A DNA stretch of 30,967 bases, taken from Victivallaceae bacterium (lineage in GTDB: Bacteria > Verrucomicrobiota > Lentisphaeria > Victivallales > Victivallaceae). Of this stretch, positions 10,141 to 18,104 are shown in pieces. The DNA is taken from NCBI GenBank assembly GCA_016292515.1, contig JAEDIJ010000024.1, positions 1 to 30,967 of the forward strand, in the 5' to 3' direction. A program made the position numbers and the translations under genes. The first letter of the stretch is position 1. Each line of letters begins with the position of its first letter. The notes beneath the pieces were generated by a model. It did no database searches, had not been told where the DNA came from, and worked only from the letters and a program-made list of their open reading frames with translations.

Positions 10141-11681
10141 TTGACGAGATAGACCCAGTCCGCGCCGTCGAATTCACGCTCAACGCCGTCGAGGTTGAGG
10201 GCGGCTTTATCGAGAAGCCCCTGCACCTCAAAGACGCTGTCGGCGGCATCGACCGCACAGGCGAATTTTTCCGCATTGCCGGAGAAACCCTGATTGGCGC
10301 GGCAGAAAGCGGCGAGTTTGTCCGCCAGTTCCAGCACGCCGTTGGCGGCTTTTTTGTAAGCCTGGACTCCCGGCTGGTGAAACGCGTTGATGTGGATGAA
10401 TTCGGCGTAAAACGCGACCGCGCGTTCGTAGAGCGCGATGATTTGACCGAGTTCAAACTCCGTCAGACGGGCGATCTTGATCATCATCGTCTTGCGGCCT
10501 TTTTTGAGGAGCGCGCGATTGAGTCCGGCGAGGAAACCGTGGAGGTAATCGCCGATCACGCGGCCGTCGGAAATCGGGATCGATTTCGCATCGGCGAGCA
10601 CTTCGATGAAAGTCGCGAAGAAATCGTCGCGGCCGTCATTGAGCTGCTGAATGAAAGCGTGCGCGTCGGTGCCGCCCTTGTTGCCGAAAACATTCAACCC
10701 CTGATGGACGACTTTGCCGTCGAGGTCGAGTTCCTTGCCGAGGCTCTCCATCACAAGTTGTTGCAGATAACGCGAAAGCAACACGAGGCGGTCGCTGTAA
10801 GGGACGATCACCATATTCTTGTCGCCCTTGCCGTTGCCGGCGAGATACCACATCGCGGCGAGCCGCATCGCGGGATTTTCGAGCGCGTTGCCGGTGCGAG
10901 TCCAGTTGTCCATCGCGCAGGCGCCGGCGAGGAAACGCTCGAAATCGACGCCGCAGAGGGTCGCGGGGAGATGACCGACGATGCTGGTCTCGCTGGTGCG
11001 TCCGCCGATCGACTCCGCCATTTCGAAAACGGCGAGGAAGTGATTTTCGCGGGCGTGCTTGTCGAGGTCGCTGCCTTTCATCGTGATCGCGCAGGCGTTG
11101 GCACCGAAATCGAGGTTGCGTTCGGCGTAGACTTTTTCCATCGCGATCATATTGTTTTTGGTCTCGCGCGTGCCGCCGGATTTGGAGATCACGAGCTGCA
11201 AGGTGGTTTCGGGATCCATCACCTCGAGGAGATCGGCGAATTCCGCCGAATCGGTGTTGTCGAGGAAATAGATTTTGAGCGCGCCGCAACGGCGGTCGGA
11301 GGAAAGTTCATTCCAATAAGGACCGTTGATGGCGAACTGCATCAACTGCGGCCCGAGCGCGGAACCGCCGATGCCGTTGACGACGAGTGCCTCGAATTTC
11401 TTGCCGGTGCCGGATTTGATGCGCCCCTCGCGAACGCCCTCGCTGAATTTTTCGACTTCGGCAAAAAGCGCGCTCGACGAGTATTCGACGCGGTCGGTGA
11501 AATGGGTGACTTTGCGGTTTTCATCGGGGTTTTTGATCTCCCCCGCTTCGATTTTCGCCATTTCGACGGCGGCGGCGGCAAAACGCTCCGTCATCGCGGA
11601 CAATTCGGCGTCGCCGAATCCCATTCCGGAAAAATCAATCGAAAAGCCGCTTTCCGGCTCGATCAGCAAGTTTTTCGCCAT
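10137..11681 (-). CDS. pgi: Glucose-6-phosphate isomerase
   Basis: A 514-residue cytosolic enzyme interconverting glucose-6-phosphate and fructose-6-phosphate. Sugar-isomerase motifs are GIGGSALGP (103-111), ISKSGGTRET (165-174) and, near the C-terminus, HQPGVQAYKKAA (cf. NQPGVEAYK with its catalytic lysine). Length and domain order fit the bacterial type. It lies 10 bases after yebC and overlaps rsmE by four bases. GAGGAG sits at the yebC stop, 13 bases from the ATG, which is longer than ideal and points to coupled translation. Confidence 0.96.
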   Translation of the reverse strand: MAKNLLIEPESGFSIDFSGMGFGDAELSAMTERFAAAAVEMAKIEAGEIKNPDENRKVTHFTDRVEYSSSALFAEVEKFSEGVREGRIKSGTGKKFEALVVNGIGGSALGPQLMQFAINGPYWNELSSDRRCGALKIYFLDNTDSAEFADLLEVMDPETTLQLVISKSGGTRETKNNMIAMEKVYAERNLDFGANACAITMKGSDLDKHARENHFLAVFEMAESIGGRTSETSIVGHLPATLCGVDFERFLAGACAMDNWTRTGNALENPAMRLAAMWYLAGNGKGDKNMVIVPYSDRLVLLSRYLQQLVMESLGKELDLDGKVVHQGLNVFGNKGGTDAHAFIQQLNDGRDDFFATFIEVLADAKSIPISDGRVIGDYLHGFLAGLNRALLKKGRKTMMIKIARLTEFELGQIIALYERAVAFYAEFIHINAFHQPGVQAYKKAANGVLELADKLAAFCRANQGFSGNAEKFACAVDAADSVFEVQGLLDKAALNLDGVEREFDGADWVYLVK

Positions 11682-11691
11682 TTTGACGCCG

Positions 11692-12444
11692 TTACTCCTC
11701 GATCTGATCGGCGATCGCGTCGGCGATCGTGTAGTTGGCGGTGACCATCTGGACGTCGTCGAGCTCCTCCATCTTGTCGACGAGACGCATCACCTGCGCG
11801 GCGACTTTGGGATCGGTGAGTTCGACGGTCATTTCGGGACGGCGGGTAATCTCCGCTTCGTCGGTCGCAATGCCTTTTTCCTCAAAGAGTTTCACCAGAG
11901 CTTCAAAGGCGGAGGGATCCGCCCAGACTTCGGCGACGCCGTCTTCGACCGAAAGGTCTTCGGCGCCCGCGTCGAGGACGATCTCCATCAGTTTGTCCTC
12001 GTCCGCCCATTCGCCGGAAATGACGAAGTGCGCCATACGGGTGAACATACGGGCGACCGCGCCGCTGCCGGCGAGGTTGCCGCCGTTGCGGTCAAAAACC
12101 ATACGGACATCGCTGATGGAGCGGTTGCGGTTATCGGTCAGGCAGTCGACCAGCACGGCGACGCCGCCGGCGGCATAGCCCTCGTAGACGATTTCCTCAA
12201 AGGTGACATCGCCGAGTTCGCCGATGCCCTTTTTGATCGCGCGGTCGATGTTGGCGTTGGGCATATTGACCGCTTTGGCGGCGGTCAGCGCGGCGCGGAG
12301 ACTCGGATTGGCGTTGGGATCTCCGCCGCCCATCTTGGCGGCGACCATAATTTCCTTGCCGATACGCGAAAAAGCCTTGCCTTTGACTTTATCGGCGGCT
12401 TCTTTCTTGTGCTTGATATTCGCCCATTTACTGTGTCCGGACAT
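11692..12444 (-). CDS. yebC: YebC/PmpR family protein (transcription or translation regulator)
   Basis: A 250-residue protein starting with the diagnostic MSGHSKWANIKHKK. It continues with AALTAAKAVNMPNANIDRAIKKG-like and YEGYAAGGVAVLVDCLTDN-like segments of the YebC/TACO1 family; the acidic C-terminus is also typical. Family members act as DNA-binding regulators or ribosome-associated factors that help proline-rich translation; which applies here is unknown. AAGGAG lies eight bases upstream of the ATG. It leads the operon with pgi and rsmE and is divergent from cstA, each with its own promoter. Confidence 0.96.
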   Translation of the reverse strand: MSGHSKWANIKHKKEAADKVKGKAFSRIGKEIMVAAKMGGGDPNANPSLRAALTAAKAVNMPNANIDRAIKKGIGELGDVTFEEIVYEGYAAGGVAVLVDCLTDNRNRSISDVRMVFDRNGGNLAGSGAVARMFTRMAHFVISGEWADEDKLMEIVLDAGAEDLSVEDGVAEVWADPSAFEALVKLFEEKGIATDEAEITRRPEMTVELTDPKVAAQVMRLVDKMEELDDVQMVTANYTIADAIADQIEE

Positions 12445-12499
12445 AGTTCCATCTCCTTGTTAGATTGCCGATTACGGAAAATTTTTCGATTTGTCTTAT

Positions 12500-12528
12500 A
12501 ATATAGCACAGAATTTTCATTCTCGCAA
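12500..12528 (-). promoter_or_regulatory. Promoter of yebC-pgi-rsmE
   Basis: TTGCGA, 17 bp, TGC-TATATT on the minus strand, followed by ATAAG and a leader of about 50 bases. Its -35 box is 17 bp from the -35 of the divergent cstA promoter. Confidence 0.75.
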
Positions 12529-12545
12529 GGCGTCCTGAAATTCTT

Positions 12546-12574
12546 TTGACAAGTGCGGGGAACTATGGTATATT
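12546..12574 (+). promoter_or_regulatory. Promoter of cstA
   Basis: A consensus TTGACA, 17 bp, TGG-TATATT, followed by AAAAG and a leader of about 27 bases. This is the best promoter in the window. No CRP-like operator is evident by eye. Confidence 0.88.
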
Positions 12575-12606
12575 AAAAGAAATCATTATTTTAGCAGGAG
12601 TTTATT

Positions 12607-14097
12607 ATGTTGCTCTTTCTCGGCGGGCTGGCGTTGCTGGCGATCGGGTACTTTACTTACGGCAAACTCGTGGAAAAGCTCGTCGGTCCCGACGACCGTC
12701 CGACGCCGGCAGTGCGCTGTGCCGACGGAGTCGACTTCATAGTGCTTCCGACGTGGAAAGCGATGCTGATCCAGTTGCTCAACATCGCCGGCATCGGTCC
12801 CGTGATCGGCGTCATCCTCGGCATCAAGTACGGGACGGCGGCATTCTGGATCATCCCCGTCGGCAACATCCTGGGCGGCGCGGTCCACGATTTCATCGCG
12901 GCGATGATGTCGATGCGCGCCAACGGCGCGAATCTCCCCGAATTGATACGCCGTACCTGCGGACGCTTCACCTACGGGATCTTTTCCGTTTTCATGTGTT
13001 TTTTGCTGCTGCTCGTCGTCGCCGTTTTCATCAATGTGCCGACGCAGTTGATCGACCGCGGCATTTTCCCGCAATTTTCGGCTGATTTCTGGATCGCGAT
13101 GGGCGCGATTTTCCTCTATTACATCATCGCGACCTTTTTCCCGATCGATCAGATCATCGGAAGATTCTATCCGTTTTTCGGCGCGATATTGCTGTTGGGA
13201 AGTTTCGCCATTCTTGCCAAACTGATGATCGACGCGGGGCACGACGGAAGTCTGCTTCTCGAAAGCGAGGGTTTCAAAGCCAATATGTACACTTTTGCCA
13301 ATAATCAGCCAATCCTGCCGATGCTTTTTGTCACGATCGCCTGCGGGATCCTTTCCGGATTTCACGCGACGCAAAGTCCGATCATCGCGCGGACGCTTCG
13401 CACCGAACGCGATGCGCGGCGCTGTTTTTACGGAGTGATGGTCGCCGAAGGCGTCATCGCGATGATCTGGGCGGGCGCGGCGCTCGCGCTCTACAATATC
13501 TTTCCCGCATTGATGAAGGAAAACCCCAATCTCGTGCTGGCAAAGATCACCGATCACTTCCTCGGCGGCGGAGTCGGCACCGTCACGATCGTCAGCGTGG
13601 TGATCCTCGCGGTGACTTCGGGCGATACGGCGATGCGCAGTCTGCGCCTGGCGCTCGCGGAAATGTTTCACGTGCCGCAAAAAAAATTCGTCAACCGCGT
13701 ATTGCTCTGCCTGCCGCTGATCGTCATCACCGCATTGCTGCTTTACTGGTCGAATCTGAGTGCAAAGAGTTTCAACATCCTCTGGAACTACTTCGCGTGG
13801 GGCAATCAGGTGCTCGCGGCGGCAACGCTGATGGGGGCGACGGTCTGGCTCGTGTCGCTCAAAAAAGCCGCCGTCATCACGTTGGTGCCGGGGATGTTCA
13901 TCACTTTCATCGTCGCAACGTACATCCTCTGGATCTCTCCCGGGCGCGGCAACGGAGCCTATGGCTTCGGGTTGAATCTCAATACCGCCTACGCCTGCGG
14001 TGTTGCGGTCGCGGTCGCGGCGGCGGTCGCGGCGGTCATCTCCGGCTTGAAAAAACGCAAACTCAATGATCCCGACTGGCTCGGCAAAGCAAAATAA
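12607..14097 (+). CDS. cstA: Carbon starvation protein CstA family transporter (short form)
   Basis: A 496-residue polytopic inner-membrane protein. CstA-like landmarks are LLNIAGIGPVIGVILGIKYG and WIIPVGNILGGAVHDF, followed by many hydrophobic segments. E. coli CstA is about 700 residues; this matches the shorter members. The family imports peptides and/or pyruvate. GCAGGAG precedes the ATG by seven bases. A small single-span membrane protein is encoded 10 bases downstream. E. coli CstA-type transporters pair with the small YbdD/YjiX protein, but the downstream product does not resemble that family. The start and a strong sigma70-type promoter are clear. Confidence 0.92.
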   Translation: MLLFLGGLALLAIGYFTYGKLVEKLVGPDDRPTPAVRCADGVDFIVLPTWKAMLIQLLNIAGIGPVIGVILGIKYGTAAFWIIPVGNILGGAVHDFIAAMMSMRANGANLPELIRRTCGRFTYGIFSVFMCFLLLLVVAVFINVPTQLIDRGIFPQFSADFWIAMGAIFLYYIIATFFPIDQIIGRFYPFFGAILLLGSFAILAKLMIDAGHDGSLLLESEGFKANMYTFANNQPILPMLFVTIACGILSGFHATQSPIIARTLRTERDARRCFYGVMVAEGVIAMIWAGAALALYNIFPALMKENPNLVLAKITDHFLGGGVGTVTIVSVVILAVTSGDTAMRSLRLALAEMFHVPQKKFVNRVLLCLPLIVITALLLYWSNLSAKSFNILWNYFAWGNQVLAAATLMGATVWLVSLKKAAVITLVPGMFITFIVATYILWISPGRGNGAYGFGLNLNTAYACGVAVAVAAAVAAVISGLKKRKLNDPDWLGKAK

Positions 14098-14107
14098 GGA
14101 GTTCACG

Positions 14108-14527
14108 ATGAAAGAAACAACGCGGAATTTCTGGAAAAAGTGCGCGCACTACTTCTTTGTGGAACGCTTCTTTTCGACTTTTTGGACGATCATCGGACTC
14201 GTTTTTCTCATCGCCGCGCTTTGTCTCCTGCCCAAAGCTCTCCGTCTCATCTACCGGATGCGGGCGGAAACGCGGCAGATCCTCATCGAGAGCCATTCCG
14301 CGATGCGGGAAACGCGCAAGGCGATCCGCGATTCCTACGATGCGGCAAAAATCCTCAATGAGCATTTGAAACAGGCGCACGAATTGAATCTTTACCTGCG
14401 GCAACCCTTTCAGGTCGATATCCAGTTGCAGGGAAAATCCGACTGGATCGATATGAAAACCGAGGGCAATGCCCTGATCACACCGCAGAAAAAAACTCCC
14501 GCCGCCGCGCCGGAAACGCAGAAATAA
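14108..14527 (+). CDS. Small single-span membrane protein with helical cytoplasmic part, cstA partner
   Basis: A 139-residue protein. The start is ATG 14108, preceded by AAGGAG seven bases upstream and overlapping the cstA stop region. It has one hydrophobic span (about residues 21-42, TFWTIIGLVFLIAALCLLP). A charged, heptad-like helix follows (RMRAETRQILIESHSAMRET...AAKILNEHLKQ) that looks coiled-coil. The tail is rich in Lys/Pro/Ala. I do not recognise a family. Operon position suggests assembly with, or regulation of, CstA, but this is inference. It ends three bases from the convergent MATE gene; the two stops lie in the inverted repeat GAAATAA-AAG-TTATTTC. Confidence 0.8.
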   Translation: MKETTRNFWKKCAHYFFVERFFSTFWTIIGLVFLIAALCLLPKALRLIYRMRAETRQILIESHSAMRETRKAIRDSYDAAKILNEHLKQAHELNLYLRQPFQVDIQLQGKSDWIDMKTEGNALITPQKKTPAAAPETQK

Positions 14528-14530
14528 AAG

Positions 14531-15949
14531 TTATTTCGGGCTGACGAGATAGCGCATACCGCGCGTGACACCCGGGCGAAGCAAAAGCCATGGCGTCGCG
14601 ATCCCGCAACGGCGGCAAAGCAGTTTCCGGTAGGCGTAGATCAAAATCGCGAAACTGACCACGGCGACGAGTGCCCACGAGATCGGATAGGAAAGCAGCA
14701 GCGTTTCCATCGTCGGATGGTGCGGCAAAATGATTTTGACGTACCAGACGCGGAAACCGCACGCGCCGACCAGCGTGATGAACATCGCCGTCAAGGAATA
14801 TCCCAGACTGCGCAAGCCGCCGCAGGAAACATCCATCAGCGGACAGATCATATAGGAAACGAAAAGCATTTTCATCCGCAGAAATCCCCACGCGACGACT
14901 TCGGGTTCACTGGAAAAAACACCGAGCAACGATTCTCCGGCGAGGAAACAGCCGAAGCCGATCACGCCGCACGAGATCACGCCCCACAAATAACACCACG
15001 CGAGACTCGACAGGATGCGCTTGAATTTGCCGCCGCCGAGATTCTGCGCGACGAAACTTAACGCCGTCTGGTGGTAACTGAAAGAGCCGACGTAGACAAA
15101 TCCCTCCAATCCGAGCGCGGCGGTCGTCCCCGCGATCGCGGCGGGGCCGAAAGTGTTGATCGCCGACTGGATGATGATATTGGAAAGCGCGAAACCGGAA
15201 CTCTGCACGGCGGCGGGGACTCCGAGCTGCAGGATCTCGACAAAAATTTTCCGGTCGAAAACAAGATGTTTCAATGAAAGCGCGTAACTTTCGCCGCTTT
15301 TCAAAAGCGTCCGGCAGATCAGCGATGCCGCGATGAGATGCGACGATGCCGTCGCCAATGCGACTCCGGCGACATCCAGTTTGAAAATCAATACGAAAAT
15401 CAGATTGAGAACGACATTGACGATCCCGGCGGCGATCAAAAAGTAGAGCGGCCGCCGCGTATCGCCGACGGCGCGCAAGATCGCACACCCGAAATTGTAG
15501 AGCATAATAAAGGGGATCGCGCAAAAACAGATGCGGATATACGTGCAACTCAACGGCAGAATTTCTTCCGGCGTTTTCATCCATTGCAGAGCCGGCTTCG
15601 CCACCAGCAATCCCGCGACCATCAGCAAAATGCCGCCAAAAAAGGCGAGCAACATCGTCGTGGGCACCGCTTTTTTCATCTGATCGGGGCGTTTTTCGCC
15701 GAAAGCGCGACCGACGATGATGTTACTGCCGATCGCGAGACCGCAAAAGACGTTGATCGCCAGACTGTTGAGATTCATCGTCGCCCCGATCGCCGCCAGC
15801 GAGTGATGATGCGAAAAACGGCCGATCACGACAAGATCCGCCGCGTTGAAAAGCAACTGCAAAATATACGTCGCCATCAACGGTACGGCAAAAAGCAGGA
15901 TCTTCCCCGCCAGCGGGCCGCGGCACATGTCGATTTCGTATTTGTTCAT
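14531..15949 (-). CDS. MATE family multidrug/cation efflux transporter
   Basis: A 472-residue inner-membrane protein with about 12 hydrophobic segments. The N-terminus MNKYEIDMCRGPLAGKILLF, then FAVPLMATYILQLLFNAADL and VIGRF, is typical of MATE/NorM-DinF antiporters. It exports drugs or metabolites using Na+ or H+ gradients; the substrate is unknown. The ATG at 15949 fits the family N-terminus. No Shine-Dalgarno precedes it, and the -10 of its promoter lies only nine bases upstream, so the mRNA is predicted to be leaderless or nearly so. An in-frame ATG at 16081 lies inside element B and upstream of the promoter, and is rejected. It is convergent with the cstA operon. Confidence 0.93.
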   Translation of the reverse strand: MNKYEIDMCRGPLAGKILLFAVPLMATYILQLLFNAADLVVIGRFSHHHSLAAIGATMNLNSLAINVFCGLAIGSNIIVGRAFGEKRPDQMKKAVPTTMLLAFFGGILLMVAGLLVAKPALQWMKTPEEILPLSCTYIRICFCAIPFIMLYNFGCAILRAVGDTRRPLYFLIAAGIVNVVLNLIFVLIFKLDVAGVALATASSHLIAASLICRTLLKSGESYALSLKHLVFDRKIFVEILQLGVPAAVQSSGFALSNIIIQSAINTFGPAAIAGTTAALGLEGFVYVGSFSYHQTALSFVAQNLGGGKFKRILSSLAWCYLWGVISCGVIGFGCFLAGESLLGVFSSEPEVVAWGFLRMKMLFVSYMICPLMDVSCGGLRSLGYSLTAMFITLVGACGFRVWYVKIILPHHPTMETLLLSYPISWALVAVVSFAILIYAYRKLLCRRCGIATPWLLLRPGVTRGMRYLVSPK

Positions 15950-15958
15950 AATGTATAT

Positions 15959-15987
15959 AATATATAGCAGGTCAGAGGCGATGACAA
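15959..15987 (-). promoter_or_regulatory. Promoter of the MATE gene (leaderless)
   Basis: TTGTCA, 17 bp, TATATT on the minus strand. A start seven bases after the -10 falls near 15952, about three bases before the ATG. Element B begins eight bases upstream of the -35. Confidence 0.72.
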
Positions 15988-15995
15988 ATCGGAAA

Positions 15996-16579
15996 AGTTT
16001 TAAGTTATAAGTTTTTCGTTTACAGTGCTTGGTCGGGGGCGGGCGGCTTGTCACGGCGTAGCAATGCAACTGTGTTGTCATCTCCTACGGACTTTAACGG
16101 ACAAAACCGACATTAACGGACCAAACGGACGCCTCATCATTGCGTGATTTTGCTTTTTCCCCATTACTTTAAGTGTCCGTTATCGTCCGTTTTCGCCTTT
16201 CTTTCGCGGCGGCGTCCGCGAGACAACCATCCGCGAGGTAATATCGCACATCAGGCAGTCGGGCGGGCGAAGCGTAAAGCGGAGCATTAGCCCGCGTGGG
16301 ACGCATCTTCTTTTGCAGTAACAAATATAGACGACCGCGTGAGTTATGCGGATTTTCACGTTTGAGCGCGGTCAAAACAAATGCCCCGCAAACACACGCG
16401 GCACGCCAAAAGTACAAAGTCCCGCCCTCGGCGGGTTGAGGGGAGTCCGAGAGGGGGCGAAACCAGCCCCCTCTGAATGAAACGCCGCATAACGTCCGAT
16501 AAGCGAGAGGGCTCACGCCGCCCCTCTCGCGCTCACCCCAGGCGCCCGCTTACGCGGGATTTTTAAGTGCTTCGCACAA
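15996..16579. repeat. Repeat element B: heptamer array plus three blocks shared with A (non-coding gap MATE/coaC)
   Basis: The array AGTTTTA-AGTTATA-AGTTTTT-CGTTTAC-AGTGCTT (15996-16030) is followed by GGTCGGGGGC, as at the left end of element C. Blocks shared with A at equal length: 16064-16144, 16256-16339 and 16414-16476. About 110 bp between blocks 1 and 2 is unique to B and includes reversed GTCCGTT repeats (16174-16193). CGGAC-type repeats lie at 16087-16130. After block 3 come hairpin-rich sequences (GAGAGGG...CCCTCTC near 16505-16529, CCCGCTTACGCGGG near 16547) and a terminal ATTTTTA-AGTGCTT overlapping a GTGC-TTC-GCAC hairpin (16567-16577). It abuts the coaC stop codon. No gene is supported here. 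Confidence 0.85.
16412..16435 (-). terminator. Possible terminator in element B, downstream of coaC
   Basis: CCCGCC pairs with GGCGGG (16421-16435) and is followed on the minus strand by ACTTTG. It corresponds to the site downstream of rsmE in element A, but lies about 145 bases past coaC and has a poor T-run. Confidence 0.3.
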
Positions 16580-17122
16580 TTATTTTTTTATGAGGGCCAT
16601 TACGGCATCGGCGATATCAGACGCCTCCGCCATACGCCCCTCGCCGGGCGCGCCGCAGGCGACACGACCGTTGACGGGACCGCAAAAGAATGTGCCGCGC
16701 CGTTTCAGTACGGCGATATTTTCCCGACAGGCGGCGTGGAGCCACATTTGCGGATTCATCGCGGGCGCGAGAAGCGTTTTCCCGTTGAATGTAGCGGCAA
16801 AAGTCGTCAAAGCGTCGTCGGCGATGCCGTAAGTGTATTTGGCGATGAAGTCGGCGGAAGCGGGAGCGACGACGAAAACGTCGGCAACGTCGGCAAGCGA
16901 AACGTGACCGGGACGCCAGTTGTCGTTTTCCCAGAGGGAAACGAGGACGTTCTGCTGACTTAACGTGCGAAACGTGAGCGGCGTGACGAAATGCGTGGCA
17001 TTTTCAGTCATCACGACGTGGACTTCGCAATTGTTTTGAACCAATCGGCTGCATAATTCCGCGCTTTTGTAAGCGGCGATGCCGCCCGTGACGCCGAGAA
17101 CGATGACGGGAGTTTTTTTCAT
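16580..17122 (-). CDS. coaC: Phosphopantothenoylcysteine decarboxylase (stand-alone CoaC)
   Basis: A 180-residue FMN-dependent decarboxylase of CoA biosynthesis. Motifs: flavin loop GGIAAYK (13-19), catalytic His73 (PGHVSLAD), PAMNPQMW (120-127) and the substrate clamp with Cys156 in GRVACGAPGEGRM. All catalytic residues of the Dfp/CoaC domain are present. The CoaB synthetase half found in bifunctional CoaBC (about 400 residues) is missing. The protein ends naturally (DAVMALIKK), like known separate CoaC proteins, but the stop directly abuts repeat element B. ATGA overlap with gmk shows coupling; gmk and coaBC are commonly neighbours. A separate coaB is expected elsewhere. Confidence 0.9.
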   Translation of the reverse strand: MKKTPVIVLGVTGGIAAYKSAELCSRLVQNNCEVHVVMTENATHFVTPLTFRTLSQQNVLVSLWENDNWRPGHVSLADVADVFVVAPASADFIAKYTYGIADDALTTFAATFNGKTLLAPAMNPQMWLHAACRENIAVLKRRGTFFCGPVNGRVACGAPGEGRMAEASDIADAVMALIKK

Positions 17123-17736
17123 TGGAACGGATCTCCTTCCACGATCGACGTGCGCATACGGAAAACGTCGACGAGTTTATTCAAATCGGCGGCGGCGGTC
17201 GCGAGATCGTCGTTGACGACGAGAAAATCGTAAGTGCGGAAACCGGCAAGTTCATTTTTGGCGGCACCGAGACGAAGCTGGATCTGCTCCTCGCTCTCGC
17301 TTTGACGACCGCGCAGACGTTGCTCCAAAACGGCGAGCGAGGGCGGCACGATCATCACGAAAACGCTCGCGTTTTTCAATTCCTCATCCTTTTCGGCGGC
17401 GGCGCGGATCTGTTTCGCGCCCTGCAAATCGATATCGAGCAGAATGCTTTTGCCCTGCCGGAGCTGAGCGACGACTTCACTTTTGAGCGTGCCGTAACGA
17501 TGACGGAAAATTCCGGCTTCTTCCAGGAAATCACCGGCGGCACTGCGCCGGGCAAATTCCTCCTCGGAGAGGAAGTGATATTCCCGGTCGTTGACTTCTC
17601 CGGGGCGCGGCGCGCGCGTGGTACAGGAAACGGAAAAGCCCAATTCGGGATGCGCGGCGCGCACTGCTTTGACCAGCGTCGACTTGCCGACGCCGCTCGG
17701 ACCTGAAAGCACGATCAAATCACCGCTACGAATCAT
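17119..17736 (-). CDS. gmk: Guanylate kinase
   Basis: A 205-residue enzyme phosphorylating GMP to GDP. It has the P-loop GPSGVGKST (12-20) and the GMP-binding SVSCTTRAPRPGEVNDREYH region. LRGRQSESEEQIQLRL is the lid/Arg segment. The start ATG overlaps the YkgJ stop (ATGA), with GGAGGT directly upstream. It overlaps coaC by four bases. The gmk-coaC order matches the common gmk-rpoZ-coaBC arrangement, except that rpoZ is absent between them. Confidence 0.97.
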   Translation of the reverse strand: MIRSGDLIVLSGPSGVGKSTLVKAVRAAHPELGFSVSCTTRAPRPGEVNDREYHFLSEEEFARRSAAGDFLEEAGIFRHRYGTLKSEVVAQLRQGKSILLDIDLQGAKQIRAAAEKDEELKNASVFVMIVPPSLAVLEQRLRGRQSESEEQIQLRLGAAKNELAGFRTYDFLVVNDDLATAAADLNKLVDVFRMRTSIVEGDPFQ

Positions 17737-18092
17737 TTTTTACCTCCGGCACAATCATTTTCCCACCCGGGATAATTCCAGCGGAGCGGGAAATCGCGGC
17801 ATTGCCGCGGTTTGACACTTTGGATCCGACAGCGCGGGCCCTCCGCACACTCCTCCAAAAAACGGCAGGGACGGTTTTCCCCGCCCGCAAGCACGAGTTC
17901 GCGGCGGTCGGCGGAAAGTGCAACGCAGTCGCGCATAAAAACTTCTTCCCCGACGCCGAGAAACGCGGCGATCGCGGCGACTTCATCGGGGGTGACGACA
18001 ACTTCGCCCTCGCGCCGGCAGCAATTGCCGCACCGTTTACAGACAAACGCTCCGGAAGAAATTTCTTCCGGAGCCGTCGAACAATCTCTCAT
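17733..18092 (-). CDS. YkgJ family cysteine-cluster protein
   Basis: A 119-residue cytosolic protein with the YkgJ/Fe-S-or-zinc signature: CKRCGNCC (18-25), then Cys76, Cys82, Cys88 and QSVKPRQCRDFPLRW (91-105). The metal and function are not established for the family. No SD is evident for the ATG at 18092, and there is no other in-frame start before the first Cys cluster. Codons 7-15 are formed by a perfect 26-bp palindrome (18049-18074), so the true start is uncertain and translation may depend on coupling to the upstream gene, 12 bases away. It overlaps gmk by four bases. Confidence 0.8.
   Translation of the reverse strand: MRDCSTAPEEISSGAFVCKRCGNCCRREGEVVVTPDEVAAIAAFLGVGEEVFMRDCVALSADRRELVLAGGENRPCRFLEECAEGPRCRIQSVKPRQCRDFPLRWNYPGWENDCAGGKK
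18049..18074. other. Perfect 26-bp palindrome in the 5' end of the YkgJ gene
   Basis: GCTCCGGAAGAAA is followed at once by its exact reverse complement. On the minus strand GTTTGT follows, giving a terminator-like hairpin downstream of the exported-protein gene and inside the YkgJ reading frame. It could act as a partial terminator or as an mRNA hairpin controlling YkgJ-gmk-coaC expression. Confidence 0.6.
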
Positions 18093-18104
18093 AGAGACCG
18101 GATT

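Noticed and set aside
15950..16081. 44-residue N-terminal extension of the MATE protein
   Set aside because: It would cover element B and the promoter; the sequence is not membrane-protein-like and the family starts near MNKYEIDM.
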